From the NCBI GenBank assembly GCA_963652335.1, contig CAVJSS010000004.1, positions 1 through 63,153 on the forward strand: 63,153 bases of DNA, in the 5' to 3' direction. Below the pieces are notes generated by a model that was given only the letters and a program-made list of their open reading frames with translations, was not told the DNA's origin and did no database searches. This document shows positions 51,405-59,315 of this stretch, one piece after another (position 1 is the first letter of the stretch; every line of letters begins with the position of its first letter). The DNA is from UBA4951 sp963652335 (lineage in GTDB: Bacteria; Bacillota_I; Bacilli_A; RFN20; CAG-826). The position numbers and the translations under genes were made by a program.

Positions 51405-52327
51405 AACGTTTCTCCTTCTTTTTTCGCCTTCCTTCTTTCGGTGAAGTAGGTGGCGAGATTGTATTTGACCTCGGATAGGAATTTGACGTCATATTGACTT
51501 AATTCCTTAAGCAAATCGCCTATCTTCTCCTTATTTATCCTTACGGTCAATTGGCTGAATTGGGGTTGGCTTCTCAAAATGTCTTTCCTTCCTTTTGAGA
51601 AGGAGAGGAAATCTTCTTTTTTCACGAATTCGATTTTGAGATCCCTTTGCTTTCTTTCTCTGATCTCTTTCATATCGGCGATGTCTAGGATTCTTCCGCC
51701 TGAGAAATAGATGACCCTGTCGGAGACCCTTTCGAGTTCCTCGATGGTATTGGAGGACATAAGGATCGTGGCCCCACGTTCCTTTTGCTCTAAGATAAGC
51801 TTGAGCAGTTCCTCTCTCATCAAGGGGTCCAAGCCGATGGATGGCTCGTCCATTATAAGGATCGGGGATTTGAGCATCATCGCGGCGACGATGCTGGTTT
51901 TTTGCTTCATCCCTTTGCTCATCCTTTTTGGATAGGCCCTTATATCAAGCTGCATCCTCGGGATTATCTCGTTGGCATATTCGAAGTCCTTTTCCTTCAT
52001 GCCGAGGCTTCTTCCATAGTTATGGAGGAATTCATCCCCGGATTTGACGTCGGGGAAGTTGATTTCACCTGGGATATAGCCGATGTATGATTTGGTTTTG
52101 GCTGCGTCTTTATAAGCGTCGAAGGTATAGATCTTTATGTCTCCTTCATCCGGCTTTATAAAGCCCATTATTTGGCGGATCAATGTGGTTTTGCCTGCTC
52201 CGTTTTCCCCGACTATGCCTAACGTTTCTCCTTCTTTTATCTCAAAGGAGACATCGAAGTTTCCGCGGTTTTCCCCATAATCTTTGGTTATATGGCTTAC
52301 GTATATGACGTTTTTCTTTTCGCTCAT
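51401..52327 (-). CDS. ABC exporter ATPase, second subunit
   Basis: 308 residues. Walker A GENGAGKTT (about 38), signature region RMSKGMKQKTSIVAAM (about 135) and Walker B ILIMDEPSIGLDP. The usual LSGGQ is changed to MSKGM, as in its neighbour (MSLGM), a common trait of this exporter group. A ~100-residue C-terminal extension follows. It overlaps the permease start and the stop of the upstream ATPase by a few bases. It probably pairs with the 52324 product as a heterodimer. Confidence 0.9.
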   Translation of the reverse strand: MSEKKNVIYVSHITKDYGENRGNFDVSFEIKEGETLGIVGENGAGKTTLIRQIMGFIKPDEGDIKIYTFDAYKDAAKTKSYIGYIPGEINFPDVKSGDEFLHNYGRSLGMKEKDFEYANEIIPRMQLDIRAYPKRMSKGMKQKTSIVAAMMLKSPILIMDEPSIGLDPLMREELLKLILEQKERGATILMSSNTIEELERVSDRVIYFSGGRILDIADMKEIRERKQRDLKIEFVKKEDFLSFSKGRKDILRSQPQFSQLTVRINKEKIGDLLKELSQYDVKFLSEVKYNLATYFTERRKAKKEGETL

Positions 52328-53253
52328 TTCTTTATTCCTCCGTAAGTCTTCTCTTCTTTATAGAAGGACATGAAATAATCCTCCAAGGTTTCCTTTTTCT
52401 CCGAGAAATCGACCAATCCGTTTTTCGGAAATTTTGAAATGAATTTATTGGTGTCCTTCTCGTTGACGAATATTACGATCGATGTATCGTCATTAAGGTC
52501 GAGATCAGCTTTGAAACCGTCTTTTTTGAGTTCTTTCTCCGCTTTGGAGGCGATGGCTTTGTCTTTGTAAAAAACGATATATTCCTTGGTGGATTTGTGT
52601 TTTAGCTCATCGGCGACGAAATTGGAGACGATCTTCCCGTCTTTGATGACGGCGATCCTATCGCAGCAGGCATCGACTTCTTCGAAGATATGGGAAGAGA
52701 GAAGGATGGTTTTCCCTTTCTTTTTCTCTTCTTCGATCAAAGAAATGAATCTCTCTTGCATCTCGGGATCAAGGCCGCTGGAAGGCTCATCGAGGATGAT
52801 GACGTCTGGGTCGGACATGAAAGCGCAGATGATCGCGGTTTTCCTTTTCATCCCCAAAGACATCTCTTTGCAGCGGAGTTCTGGATCGTATTCGAATTCT
52901 TTGATAAGCCTATCCAATATCGTTCGGTCAGTGACTCCTTTGAGTTTCATTTGTTCTTCGATGACTTCCTTGCCTTTCAAAGCCAAAGGAAGAGCCACTT
53001 CGCCAGGGACGTAGGAGACGCCTTTCATGATCTTTTGCCTGTTCTTCAAGGAATTTTCTCCCCTTAATAACGTCTCTCCAGAATCAGGGACGGAGAAACC
53101 CATAAGGTGGCGGATAGTGGTTGATTTGCCAGCCCCATTAGGGCCCAGAAAGCCAAAACATTCCCCTTTCTTTACCGAAAAAGACACATCGAAAACGCCT
53201 CTTCCTTCCCCATAGTCTTTGGTCAGGTTCCTTATTTCTATGACATCTTCCAT
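52324..53253 (-). CDS. ABC exporter ATPase, first subunit
   Basis: 309 residues. Walker A GPNGAGKST (about 39), signature MSLGMKRKTAIICAF, Walker B VIILDEPSSGLDP and switch His in LLSSHIFEEV. It is the first gene of the three-gene exporter operon; GGAGG precedes the ATG. A TetR regulator is divergently transcribed from the shared 122-bp region, which contains a palindrome suited to a TetR protein. Confidence 0.92.
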   Translation of the reverse strand: MEDVIEIRNLTKDYGEGRGVFDVSFSVKKGECFGFLGPNGAGKSTTIRHLMGFSVPDSGETLLRGENSLKNRQKIMKGVSYVPGEVALPLALKGKEVIEEQMKLKGVTDRTILDRLIKEFEYDPELRCKEMSLGMKRKTAIICAFMSDPDVIILDEPSSGLDPEMQERFISLIEEEKKKGKTILLSSHIFEEVDACCDRIAVIKDGKIVSNFVADELKHKSTKEYIVFYKDKAIASKAEKELKKDGFKADLDLNDDTSIVIFVNEKDTNKFISKFPKNGLVDFSEKKETLEDYFMSFYKEEKTYGGIKK

Positions 53254-53282
53254 TTTTGGCCTCCTTTATTGTTATTTGGACA

Positions 53283-53298
53283 TTAGTGCAATAACTAA
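53283..53298. promoter_or_regulatory. TetR-type operator
   Basis: TTAGT-GCAATA-ACTAA palindrome in the divergent promoter region between the exporter operon and its TetR gene. Confidence 0.55.
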
Positions 53299-53375
53299 CG
53301 GCAAGTATATTATCGATACTCTATTCCAATTGCAAGACTTAAGTGTTAATATTTTTCCATCGAGTGAGCGAAAGA

Positions 53376-53969
53376 ATGGAAAACAGCCAAGTATCAATAA
53401 AAGAAGATGCACGCATCGTGCGTACGAAAAGGGATCTTGCCAATGCGTTGGAAGATCTATTGAAGGAAAAGAGCTTCGATGACATATCAATCAAAGACAT
53501 AACCGATCGGGCTTTGATATCAAAAAACACCTTTTATAACAATTTCGACGACAAGAACCAATTGTTGGTGTTTTTGATGCAAAGATACGAAGCGGAAGTA
53601 ATAAAGGACGTTAAGCCTATCTTGGATAAGGCATTTAGAAGCACCCGTTTCTTTTCCTATAAGAAAACGATCGAAATCATCGTCCACTTCTTCTATGTGA
53701 CCGATTTGCCGATCAAAGAGATAATCCAAAAAGATTCTTCGAAGATACTTTTCTATTCGTTGAACGTCTTTATCCAAAACATCTTTGAAAGATTGGAAGA
53801 GAAATATTCCGCTATTTTATCCAAAAATACTTCAAGCAAGATAGCGAACGTCTATTTCGCCGGCGCTTTCGCCAGCACCATCTATTTCGCTTATTTGGAT
53901 AATCTTTCCATGAACGAGGCCGATTTATCGAAGGATATCATCAAATTGTCGTTCCCAGTCGTTGGGTGA
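53376..53969 (+). CDS. TetR-family regulator of the ABC exporter
   Basis: 197 residues from MENSQVS. The helix-turn-helix covers about 30-70 (FDDISIKDITDRALISKNTFYNNFDDKNQLL). The C-terminal domain has the TetR_C pattern seen in regulators of drug exporters. The in-frame start 11 codons earlier is less likely since it would extend unusually. It is divergent from the ABC-2 exporter and is its likely repressor, with the palindrome at 53283-53298 as candidate operator. Confidence 0.85.
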   Translation: MENSQVSIKEDARIVRTKRDLANALEDLLKEKSFDDISIKDITDRALISKNTFYNNFDDKNQLLVFLMQRYEAEVIKDVKPILDKAFRSTRFFSYKKTIEIIVHFFYVTDLPIKEIIQKDSSKILFYSLNVFIQNIFERLEEKYSAILSKNTSSKIANVYFAGAFASTIYFAYLDNLSMNEADLSKDIIKLSFPVVG

Positions 53970-54020
53970 CAAACGGCTTGATCTTAGCCGATCTCTTTAA
54001 AAGTTTTTTCATTCCATATA

Positions 54021-54060
54021 CTTTAGCAATTTCTTAGGTTTACCATCGTTATTGCTAAAG
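54021..54060 (+). promoter_or_regulatory. 40-bp repeat 1 upstream of DUF4143 gene no. 2
   Basis: CTTTAGCAAT...ATTGCTAAAG: perfect 10-bp inverted ends within a 40-bp unit. The unit recurs at 54106-54145. Confidence 0.8.
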
Positions 54061-54105
54061 TTCCTTTGTTATTATTGAATAATGGCGATGATTACTTTAA
54101 AATTT

Positions 54106-54145
54106 CTTTAGCAAATATTTATGTAAACCGATAAAAACGCTAAAG
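54106..54145 (+). promoter_or_regulatory. 40-bp repeat 2, running into the ribosome binding site
   Basis: CTTTAGCAAA...GCTAAAG, again 40 bp, 85 bp after repeat 1. Its last bases (CTAAAG) form the start of the AAAGGAG ribosome binding site, so pairing of the ends (7 bp) in mRNA, or protein binding, would hide the translation start. Confidence 0.8.
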
Positions 54146-54154
54146 GAGTCAAGG

Positions 54155-55450
54155 ATGGTCATCAATAGGGTTTCTTATTTAAAACAACTTGCCGATTCGA
54201 AAAACAACGGGATGATCAAGGTTATAACCGGTTTAAGACGTTCAGGGAAAACCTACCTTTTGTTCAATCTATTTTATGATCATTTGCTAAAGGAAGGGGT
54301 TAATGAAGACCATATTATAAGATTCGCATTCGATTCAGAGGATGATTTGGGATTGATTGGGGAAAATTCCTTGGATTTGTCTTTGGAAAAAAGAAAAGTG
54401 GATCCAAGGAAATTCATGGATTACGTAAACGGAAAGATAGTCGACGAAGATATGCATTATCTCCTTTTGGACGAGATACAGCTTTTGGATCGTTTCGAAG
54501 CCATATTGAACGGATATTTAAGAAGAAACAATTTGGATATCTACGTTACTGGAAGCAACGCCAAATTCTTATCCAAAGACGTCATAACCGAATTCAGGGG
54601 GCGCGGGTGGGAAATCCGCGTGAATCCTTTGTCATTCAGTGAGTTTTATAGCGTATATGGTGGTTCGAAAGACGAAGCCTATAACGAATATGCTAGATAT
54701 GGGGGTCTGCCTAAGATACTCGATTTCCCTAATGGTCCGGATAAAGAAAAATACCTAAAAAGCATTTTCGATGAGACTTATCTAAGAGACATCATCGAAA
54801 GAAACAAAGTCGAATGCAAATCGGAAATAGGCGAATTGTTGGATTTTTTGGCCTCATCGATCGGCTCTTTGACCAATCCGACCAAATTAGCGAATACCTT
54901 CGAATCGGTTAAAAAAGTCAAAATCCATAGGGACACGATCAGCAAATACATCGATTTCCTTTCCGATTCGTTCCTTGTTTCGCCAACCAAAAGATACGAC
55001 ATAACCGGAAAGGGATATATCAATTCTCCTTATAAATATTATTTTTCCGATATGGGTTTAAGGAACGTCCGTTTGAATTTCAGGGAATTGGAACCCCAAA
55101 AATTGATGGAAAACATCGTTTATAACGAATTGGCCAAAAGAAGGTATGATGTGGACGTAGGAGTAGTCGAATTATATGAAAAGAACGCAAACGGCAAAAG
55201 CGTTTTGAAGAAAACCGAAGTCGACTTCGTTTGCAATCAATTCGATAAAAGATATTACATTCAGGTAGTTTACGCTATAGATGGAGATGGGAAAATATCG
55301 CAAGAAAAGAGGCCGCTTTTGAATATCAAAGACGGCTTCAAAAAAATCATAATCGTCAGAGATTCGATAAGGCCCCATTATAACGAAGACGGGATTTATA
55401 TAATTGGTCTATATGATTTCTTATTGAACGAAAACTGTTTTGATTATTGA
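54155..55450 (+). CDS. AAA+ ATPase with DUF4143 domain (intact, no. 2)
   Basis: 431 residues. Walker A GLRRSGKT (26-33), Walker B YLLLDEIQLL (about 106-115), and VTGSNAKFLSKDV followed by EFRGRGWEIRVNPLSFSEF. The DUF4143 half ends with KTEVDFVCNQFDKRYYIQVVYA (PD-(D/E)xK-like, about 350). It has the same layout as the gene at 31198 but a completely different upstream control region. RBS AAAGGAG seven bases from the ATG. Family function is unknown; the nuclease-like C-terminus and scattered, decaying copies suggest a mobile or defence-related role (inference). Confidence 0.9.
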   Translation: MVINRVSYLKQLADSKNNGMIKVITGLRRSGKTYLLFNLFYDHLLKEGVNEDHIIRFAFDSEDDLGLIGENSLDLSLEKRKVDPRKFMDYVNGKIVDEDMHYLLLDEIQLLDRFEAILNGYLRRNNLDIYVTGSNAKFLSKDVITEFRGRGWEIRVNPLSFSEFYSVYGGSKDEAYNEYARYGGLPKILDFPNGPDKEKYLKSIFDETYLRDIIERNKVECKSEIGELLDFLASSIGSLTNPTKLANTFESVKKVKIHRDTISKYIDFLSDSFLVSPTKRYDITGKGYINSPYKYYFSDMGLRNVRLNFRELEPQKLMENIVYNELAKRRYDVDVGVVELYEKNANGKSVLKKTEVDFVCNQFDKRYYIQVVYAIDGDGKISQEKRPLLNIKDGFKKIIIVRDSIRPHYNEDGIYIIGLYDFLLNENCFDY

Positions 55451-55586
55451 TCTGTCATTTGATGATGTTCGTTTTGAAAGAACGGAAAGGGTAGTTGTGA
55501 CAGCCATAGAAATTGCCGAACCTGCCTTTTCTTTCGATAAGGAAATCGCCACAATAATGACATCTAAGATCATTTTGCTTTGAAGC

Positions 55587-57005
55587 CTATTTCGTTTCGA
55601 TTATCTCCTTTACCTTAGTTAGATCTTCTTTATAGCTTTGAACCAACTCCACCGTTCCTAGATATTTTCCTTCTTTGCTTCGAACCGCCAAGTAAGTGAC
55701 TTTGATCGGATTGACTGGATTTGGGGTCCAAACGACCATTTTGTCTTGTCTGCCATCTTTGAATGATTGAATCAAGCCTTTGATCATCTCGACGATTCTG
55801 GGAGGATGGCAGAGATAGACTTTGCGATTCAGAGCCATATTCGGCCTAGAAAACACTTTTCCGTTGTTGATGAAAAGCCTATTGATTTCGTCCTCATCGA
55901 TGAAAGTGATGTCAATTGGGAGGAGTTTGAGGATGGCGTTTAGCTGATTGATGGTTATCTTTCCTCCTTCAAGATCGATATATCCATCAAGAAGCATTTC
56001 CTTATCGATGTCCCCTTTTCTCTTTTCGGCATATTCCCATTTAGGGTAGGAAGAAAGGAATACGCATCCAGTATCATCGATGTCGTAATAGACATTGACC
56101 CATTCATCCAAAGAGAGTTTTTCAAGAGCAAGCGGGAAAAGGATGTTGTCTTCCTTGTATATCATCTCTTTAGTTCGTTCCATGACCTTAATGATCCTGT
56201 CTTTTAATTCAGGATAGTTTCCTTTGTTTAATGAAGATGCGAGTTTTGAATATTCAGCCTTTATTTCATCGTCCACTCCCCACATAACGTCAGAAGGCCC
56301 TTTGATTCCGTATTCATATAATAAAGGCATGAGGAGTTCTTCTTTCTTTTGGTATAGCCTTTTTATTTCCTTCAATTTGGATAGGCAGTCGATCGTTTTT
56401 TCTATATCGTCTTTATTCAAAGCGTCCTTAAGTTCATCCAATAAAGAGGATAGGCCTTCATTTTCTTTCTTTAGGATATTGAGAGGAAAACCATCGTCGT
56501 ATTTTTGTTTCTCTTCGTTATTGTAGATTTCTTGTTCGGTCATCCCATGGAATAGGGCGCTGTGAAGATCGCAAAGCTTTTGGACGTCATTGACGCTTGT
56601 CCCATCATTTATCATCCCTTGTTCGACATCGATGATGTCATGGACCGATACGTGTTCGAAGTTTTTGATAAAATCGGCACGGACCGAATCCGAATCTTCT
56701 CCGTCGTTTAGCCTTTGGATATAGCTTTTAAGAAGGGCTTCTTTGCAATTTGATTCGCATCCCTTATCTTTTTTCTCCTTATCTAAAACGATGAATCCGT
56801 TCTCTTTGAAAGCTTTGATTATCGTATCCAACGGTATTTCTTTGGCTTTGCTGCCTTTTCTTATCGTCATATGCCTTCCCATAAGTTCCAAAGCGAAGGG
56901 CTTAACGATGTCTTTGAAGCCTAGGCCTGCCATGATCGATTTGATTTCTGGGTATTCTTTGGCCAACTCGTATATCGTTTTATCTATGTCGATCGTTTTG
57001 TTCAT
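55587..57005 (-). CDS. DUF438 protein with hemerythrin-like and PAS regions
   Basis: 472 residues. N-terminal DUF1858-like segment (about 1-60), DUF438 region (about 85-170), hemerythrin-like helical region (about 185-310) and C-terminal PAS (about 340-465; NRLFINNGKVFSRP, then CHPPRIVEMI). Family members are thought to sense redox or oxygen signals. The motif I would expect as WGxHDEI reads WGVDDEI here, and other His positions look replaced, so the di-iron site is probably absent. Good RBS (AAAGGAGA). Single gene. Confidence 0.8.
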   Translation of the reverse strand: MNKTIDIDKTIYELAKEYPEIKSIMAGLGFKDIVKPFALELMGRHMTIRKGSKAKEIPLDTIIKAFKENGFIVLDKEKKDKGCESNCKEALLKSYIQRLNDGEDSDSVRADFIKNFEHVSVHDIIDVEQGMINDGTSVNDVQKLCDLHSALFHGMTEQEIYNNEEKQKYDDGFPLNILKKENEGLSSLLDELKDALNKDDIEKTIDCLSKLKEIKRLYQKKEELLMPLLYEYGIKGPSDVMWGVDDEIKAEYSKLASSLNKGNYPELKDRIIKVMERTKEMIYKEDNILFPLALEKLSLDEWVNVYYDIDDTGCVFLSSYPKWEYAEKRKGDIDKEMLLDGYIDLEGGKITINQLNAILKLLPIDITFIDEDEINRLFINNGKVFSRPNMALNRKVYLCHPPRIVEMIKGLIQSFKDGRQDKMVVWTPNPVNPIKVTYLAVRSKEGKYLGTVELVQSYKEDLTKVKEIIETK

Positions 57006-57183
57006 ATCCGTCTCCTTTTCGATAGTTGATTATAACTAACTTTTGTCTTTGGGTCTTTCGATACGCTCAACAATCGGATAAGAAGGAAGCTGAAACAGAA
57101 AGAAAATACAAAAGAAGCCAAAACCGGTGACTTTTGATATCGATATAAGATTAGGCTATTTGCCTAGACCACTAACGAAGGCT

Positions 57184-57660
57184 TTATGATGACATCAATC
57201 TTTTCATAACCTTATAGGCTTTTTGTTCGATTGATGTGGAATCGTAGGATATCGCTTCCATCATTCTTTCCGCGGCATCGACGATATCGTAGGTATGGCA
57301 AATGTTATAGTATTTGACTACTTCTTTCGCATTGAATAGCTTATAAACCGATTTGCTTGAAATCCTATATCTTATCGAGATGCAGCGATAGATATAGCCA
57401 ATCCAAAACATTTGATCCTCGCTATACTTTAGGCTTCCATAGCAACTCTTTCCGAATTCTTCGTCCAAAGAAGAGAAAACATCATCTTCCGATTTGTTCA
57501 TGAACAAAAACAATTTGTCGTCGAATGACTTGGCGATGGAGGAATGCATGAACCGCCTAATGAAAATCGGCGAACTATATTTGGCTTTTTTGACCGAGTC
57601 TTCGAAAATTTTAGCCTGCTTTTGACACAGTTTTATTTCAATTGAACTTAATGGTTTCAT
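57184..57660 (-). CDS. DUF3791-like partner (putative antitoxin)
   Basis: 158 residues. The C-terminal third (ISSKSVYKLFNAKEVVKYY, then CHTYDIVDAAERMMEAI) follows the short DUF3791 pattern commonly encoded beside DUF3990 genes. The N-terminal half (CQKQAKIFEDSVKKAKYSS, then FIRRFMHSS) is additional and helical. It starts within the last codons of the upstream DUF3990 gene, so it is translationally coupled. It likely neutralises or accompanies that product; this is inferred from gene pairing. Confidence 0.6.
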   Translation of the reverse strand: MKPLSSIEIKLCQKQAKIFEDSVKKAKYSSPIFIRRFMHSSIAKSFDDKLFLFMNKSEDDVFSSLDEEFGKSCYGSLKYSEDQMFWIGYIYRCISIRYRISSKSVYKLFNAKEVVKYYNICHTYDIVDAAERMMEAISYDSTSIEQKAYKVMKRLMSS

Positions 57661-58511
57661 TTCATAATCTCCTCGATGTAAGAACCTTTTCCTTTATATA
57701 CGGTCCTCGACATTTTCACCTTTTGCAGCCCGGTTTCGGTTAAAGACGTCCTATTCTCTTTGCAACGATCTTTTTCCTTTTTGGAAACGAACATTTCTTG
57801 GATCAAAGAAGCGTTGGCGATAGCCTTCTCCGTCTTCAAAACATACTGAAAGCCTAAGTTCGTGGCTGCAAGTGAATGTTTGCATTGCTCATCGGTGATA
57901 TCGCCTTCCACGAATTCGGCGATGATGTCGAACATGCGATTGTCGGCGATTGGGGCGATGATCACGTCGCAATGGCTTATTTCATTTAAGATATCTTTCA
58001 CAAAGCGACTATTTTTGTATTCATCGATCCATCCTCTGAAATAAGCTATGGCTATCATCCATTTCGTATCCACTTCGAACTTATGTATTTTCAAATTCCT
58101 TAAATCAAGACGAAAGCAATAGACAATGCACGTATCAATGAAGCTGATGTAGTTGGCTGCCTGTTCGAACGATTCGCCCAGATAAAATCCTATTCCGAAA
58201 TCATTCCTGCTTTTGGAATGTTTAGCGAAATCAATCGGTGAGGAAAAATCATTTTTTGCGCCGTGGAATAAGACGACCGTTTGGGATTTTTGATATTCTT
58301 CCTTTAAAAGTTGCTCATAAATCCTGTTGAACTTTACCCCTTTGCCATAAGCGTATGAATAAAGCTTTTCCAAATTGGAGGCTCCGATGTTTCTTGAATT
58401 GTTCTTCCAATAATTCACCGTCTGAAAAGTGACGCCAAGATCTTTGGCTAATTCCGTCTCCGTTATATTCAAGGTCTCGCAGATAACTTGTATTTCTTTA
58501 CTGACGTTCAT
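57657..58511 (-). CDS. HTH-DUF3990 ADP-ribosyltransferase-like toxin
   Basis: 284 residues. Residues 1-60 form a Cro/CI-type helix-turn-helix (TETELAKDLGVTFQTVNYWKN). Residues about 75-230 match DUF3990: VVLFHGAKNDFSSP, then SRNDFGIGFYLGESFEQA, and DVIIAPIADNRMF. DUF3990 is related to ADP-ribosyltransferases; the H...GxGFYL...QA pattern fits NAD binding. The fusion to a DNA-binding domain suggests the toxin also represses its own promoter, where two palindromes lie. AAGGAGG precedes the ATG. Confidence 0.75.
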   Translation of the reverse strand: MNVSKEIQVICETLNITETELAKDLGVTFQTVNYWKNNSRNIGASNLEKLYSYAYGKGVKFNRIYEQLLKEEYQKSQTVVLFHGAKNDFSSPIDFAKHSKSRNDFGIGFYLGESFEQAANYISFIDTCIVYCFRLDLRNLKIHKFEVDTKWMIAIAYFRGWIDEYKNSRFVKDILNEISHCDVIIAPIADNRMFDIIAEFVEGDITDEQCKHSLAATNLGFQYVLKTEKAIANASLIQEMFVSKKEKDRCKENRTSLTETGLQKVKMSRTVYKGKGSYIEEIMK

Positions 58512-58533
58512 TAATTCTTCCTCCTTGAACTAG

Positions 58534-58592
58534 ATTATAAAGTAGTTTATAAAAAGTTAAACATCTTAATCATAAATTAGTTTATAGACAAG
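58534..58592 (-). promoter_or_regulatory. Two palindromic operators of the DUF3990 pair
   Basis: TTATAAA-GTAG-TTTATAA (58535-58552) is a perfect palindrome. A related site, ATAAA-TTAG-TTTAT (58572-58585), lies about 35 bp further upstream. Both are within 80 bp of the start. Confidence 0.7.
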
Positions 58593-58669
58593 TTTTAAAC
58601 CTCAAAACAAACTGATAAGTTGCCTGCTTGAATGAGTCTTTCACTCGTGAATCGTAATTTTGGAATCGC

Positions 58670-59194
58670 TTATTTGACTTTTATCGTATAATTCGGCTTT
58701 CTTTCCTTGGCCAAAGGGTAATCTCCTTTGATATAGCCTAAAGCAATTGCGCCGACTCCAGCCAAAGAAATGGACAATCCCCATTCCTTTAGCAATTTTT
58801 TTCCTTTATCGGTCTCGAACATTTCTTTTTCTCTATTGATCCAAACGCTTCCCAAACCTAAGGCATGGGCGGCGTTCATCATATTTCCTAATACCAATGA
58901 CCCATCCTCCAAATACGTCTTGAAGGAAGGATCGGCCAAAACGAGGATGATGATCGGAGCGCCGTAATAAGGATCTCCGTCCCTTCCCATCACTTCCGCA
59001 TTCATCTTGGATAGAATGGAACGAGTTTCCTTATTCTCGATGACGACGATTTGCGGAGATTGCCTATTCATCCCGGTCGGGGCATATTCCCCAGCTTTGG
59101 TTATAAGATCGATTTTGTCTTCTTCGACCGGTTTGTCCAAGAAGCTGCGGATGCTTCTCCTATTGATCAAATTATTGATTGTTTCGTTTTCCAT
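58670..59194 (-). CDS. Nitroreductase-family protein
   Basis: 174 residues, short form. FMN-binding pattern RRSIRSFLDKPVEEDKI at the N-terminus, then YAPTGMNRQSPQ, GNMMNAAHALGLGSVWI in the middle, and ALGYIKGDYP near the end. It is a flavin-dependent NAD(P)H oxidoreductase; the substrate cannot be predicted. AGAGG leader. Stands alone between the toxin pair and a lipoprotein gene. Confidence 0.9.
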   Translation of the reverse strand: MENETINNLINRRSIRSFLDKPVEEDKIDLITKAGEYAPTGMNRQSPQIVVIENKETRSILSKMNAEVMGRDGDPYYGAPIIILVLADPSFKTYLEDGSLVLGNMMNAAHALGLGSVWINREKEMFETDKGKKLLKEWGLSISLAGVGAIALGYIKGDYPLAKERKPNYTIKVK

Positions 59195-59252
59195 GATGCT
59201 TTGCCTCTTTGGATATTATAATGGTAGCCTTCTAAAATGGCATATAGCATAA

Positions 59253-59300
59253 GAAAAGACCCTCATGCCGGCTTTTAGGCATTTGGGTCTCTTTTTTTAG
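59253..59300 (-). terminator. Terminator of the large lipoprotein gene
   Basis: AGACCC..ATGCC...GGCAT..GGGTCT stem of 11 pairs with one internal mismatch, followed on the minus strand by TTTT. Confidence 0.8.
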
Positions 59301-59315
59301 GAATATCTTATCTGA

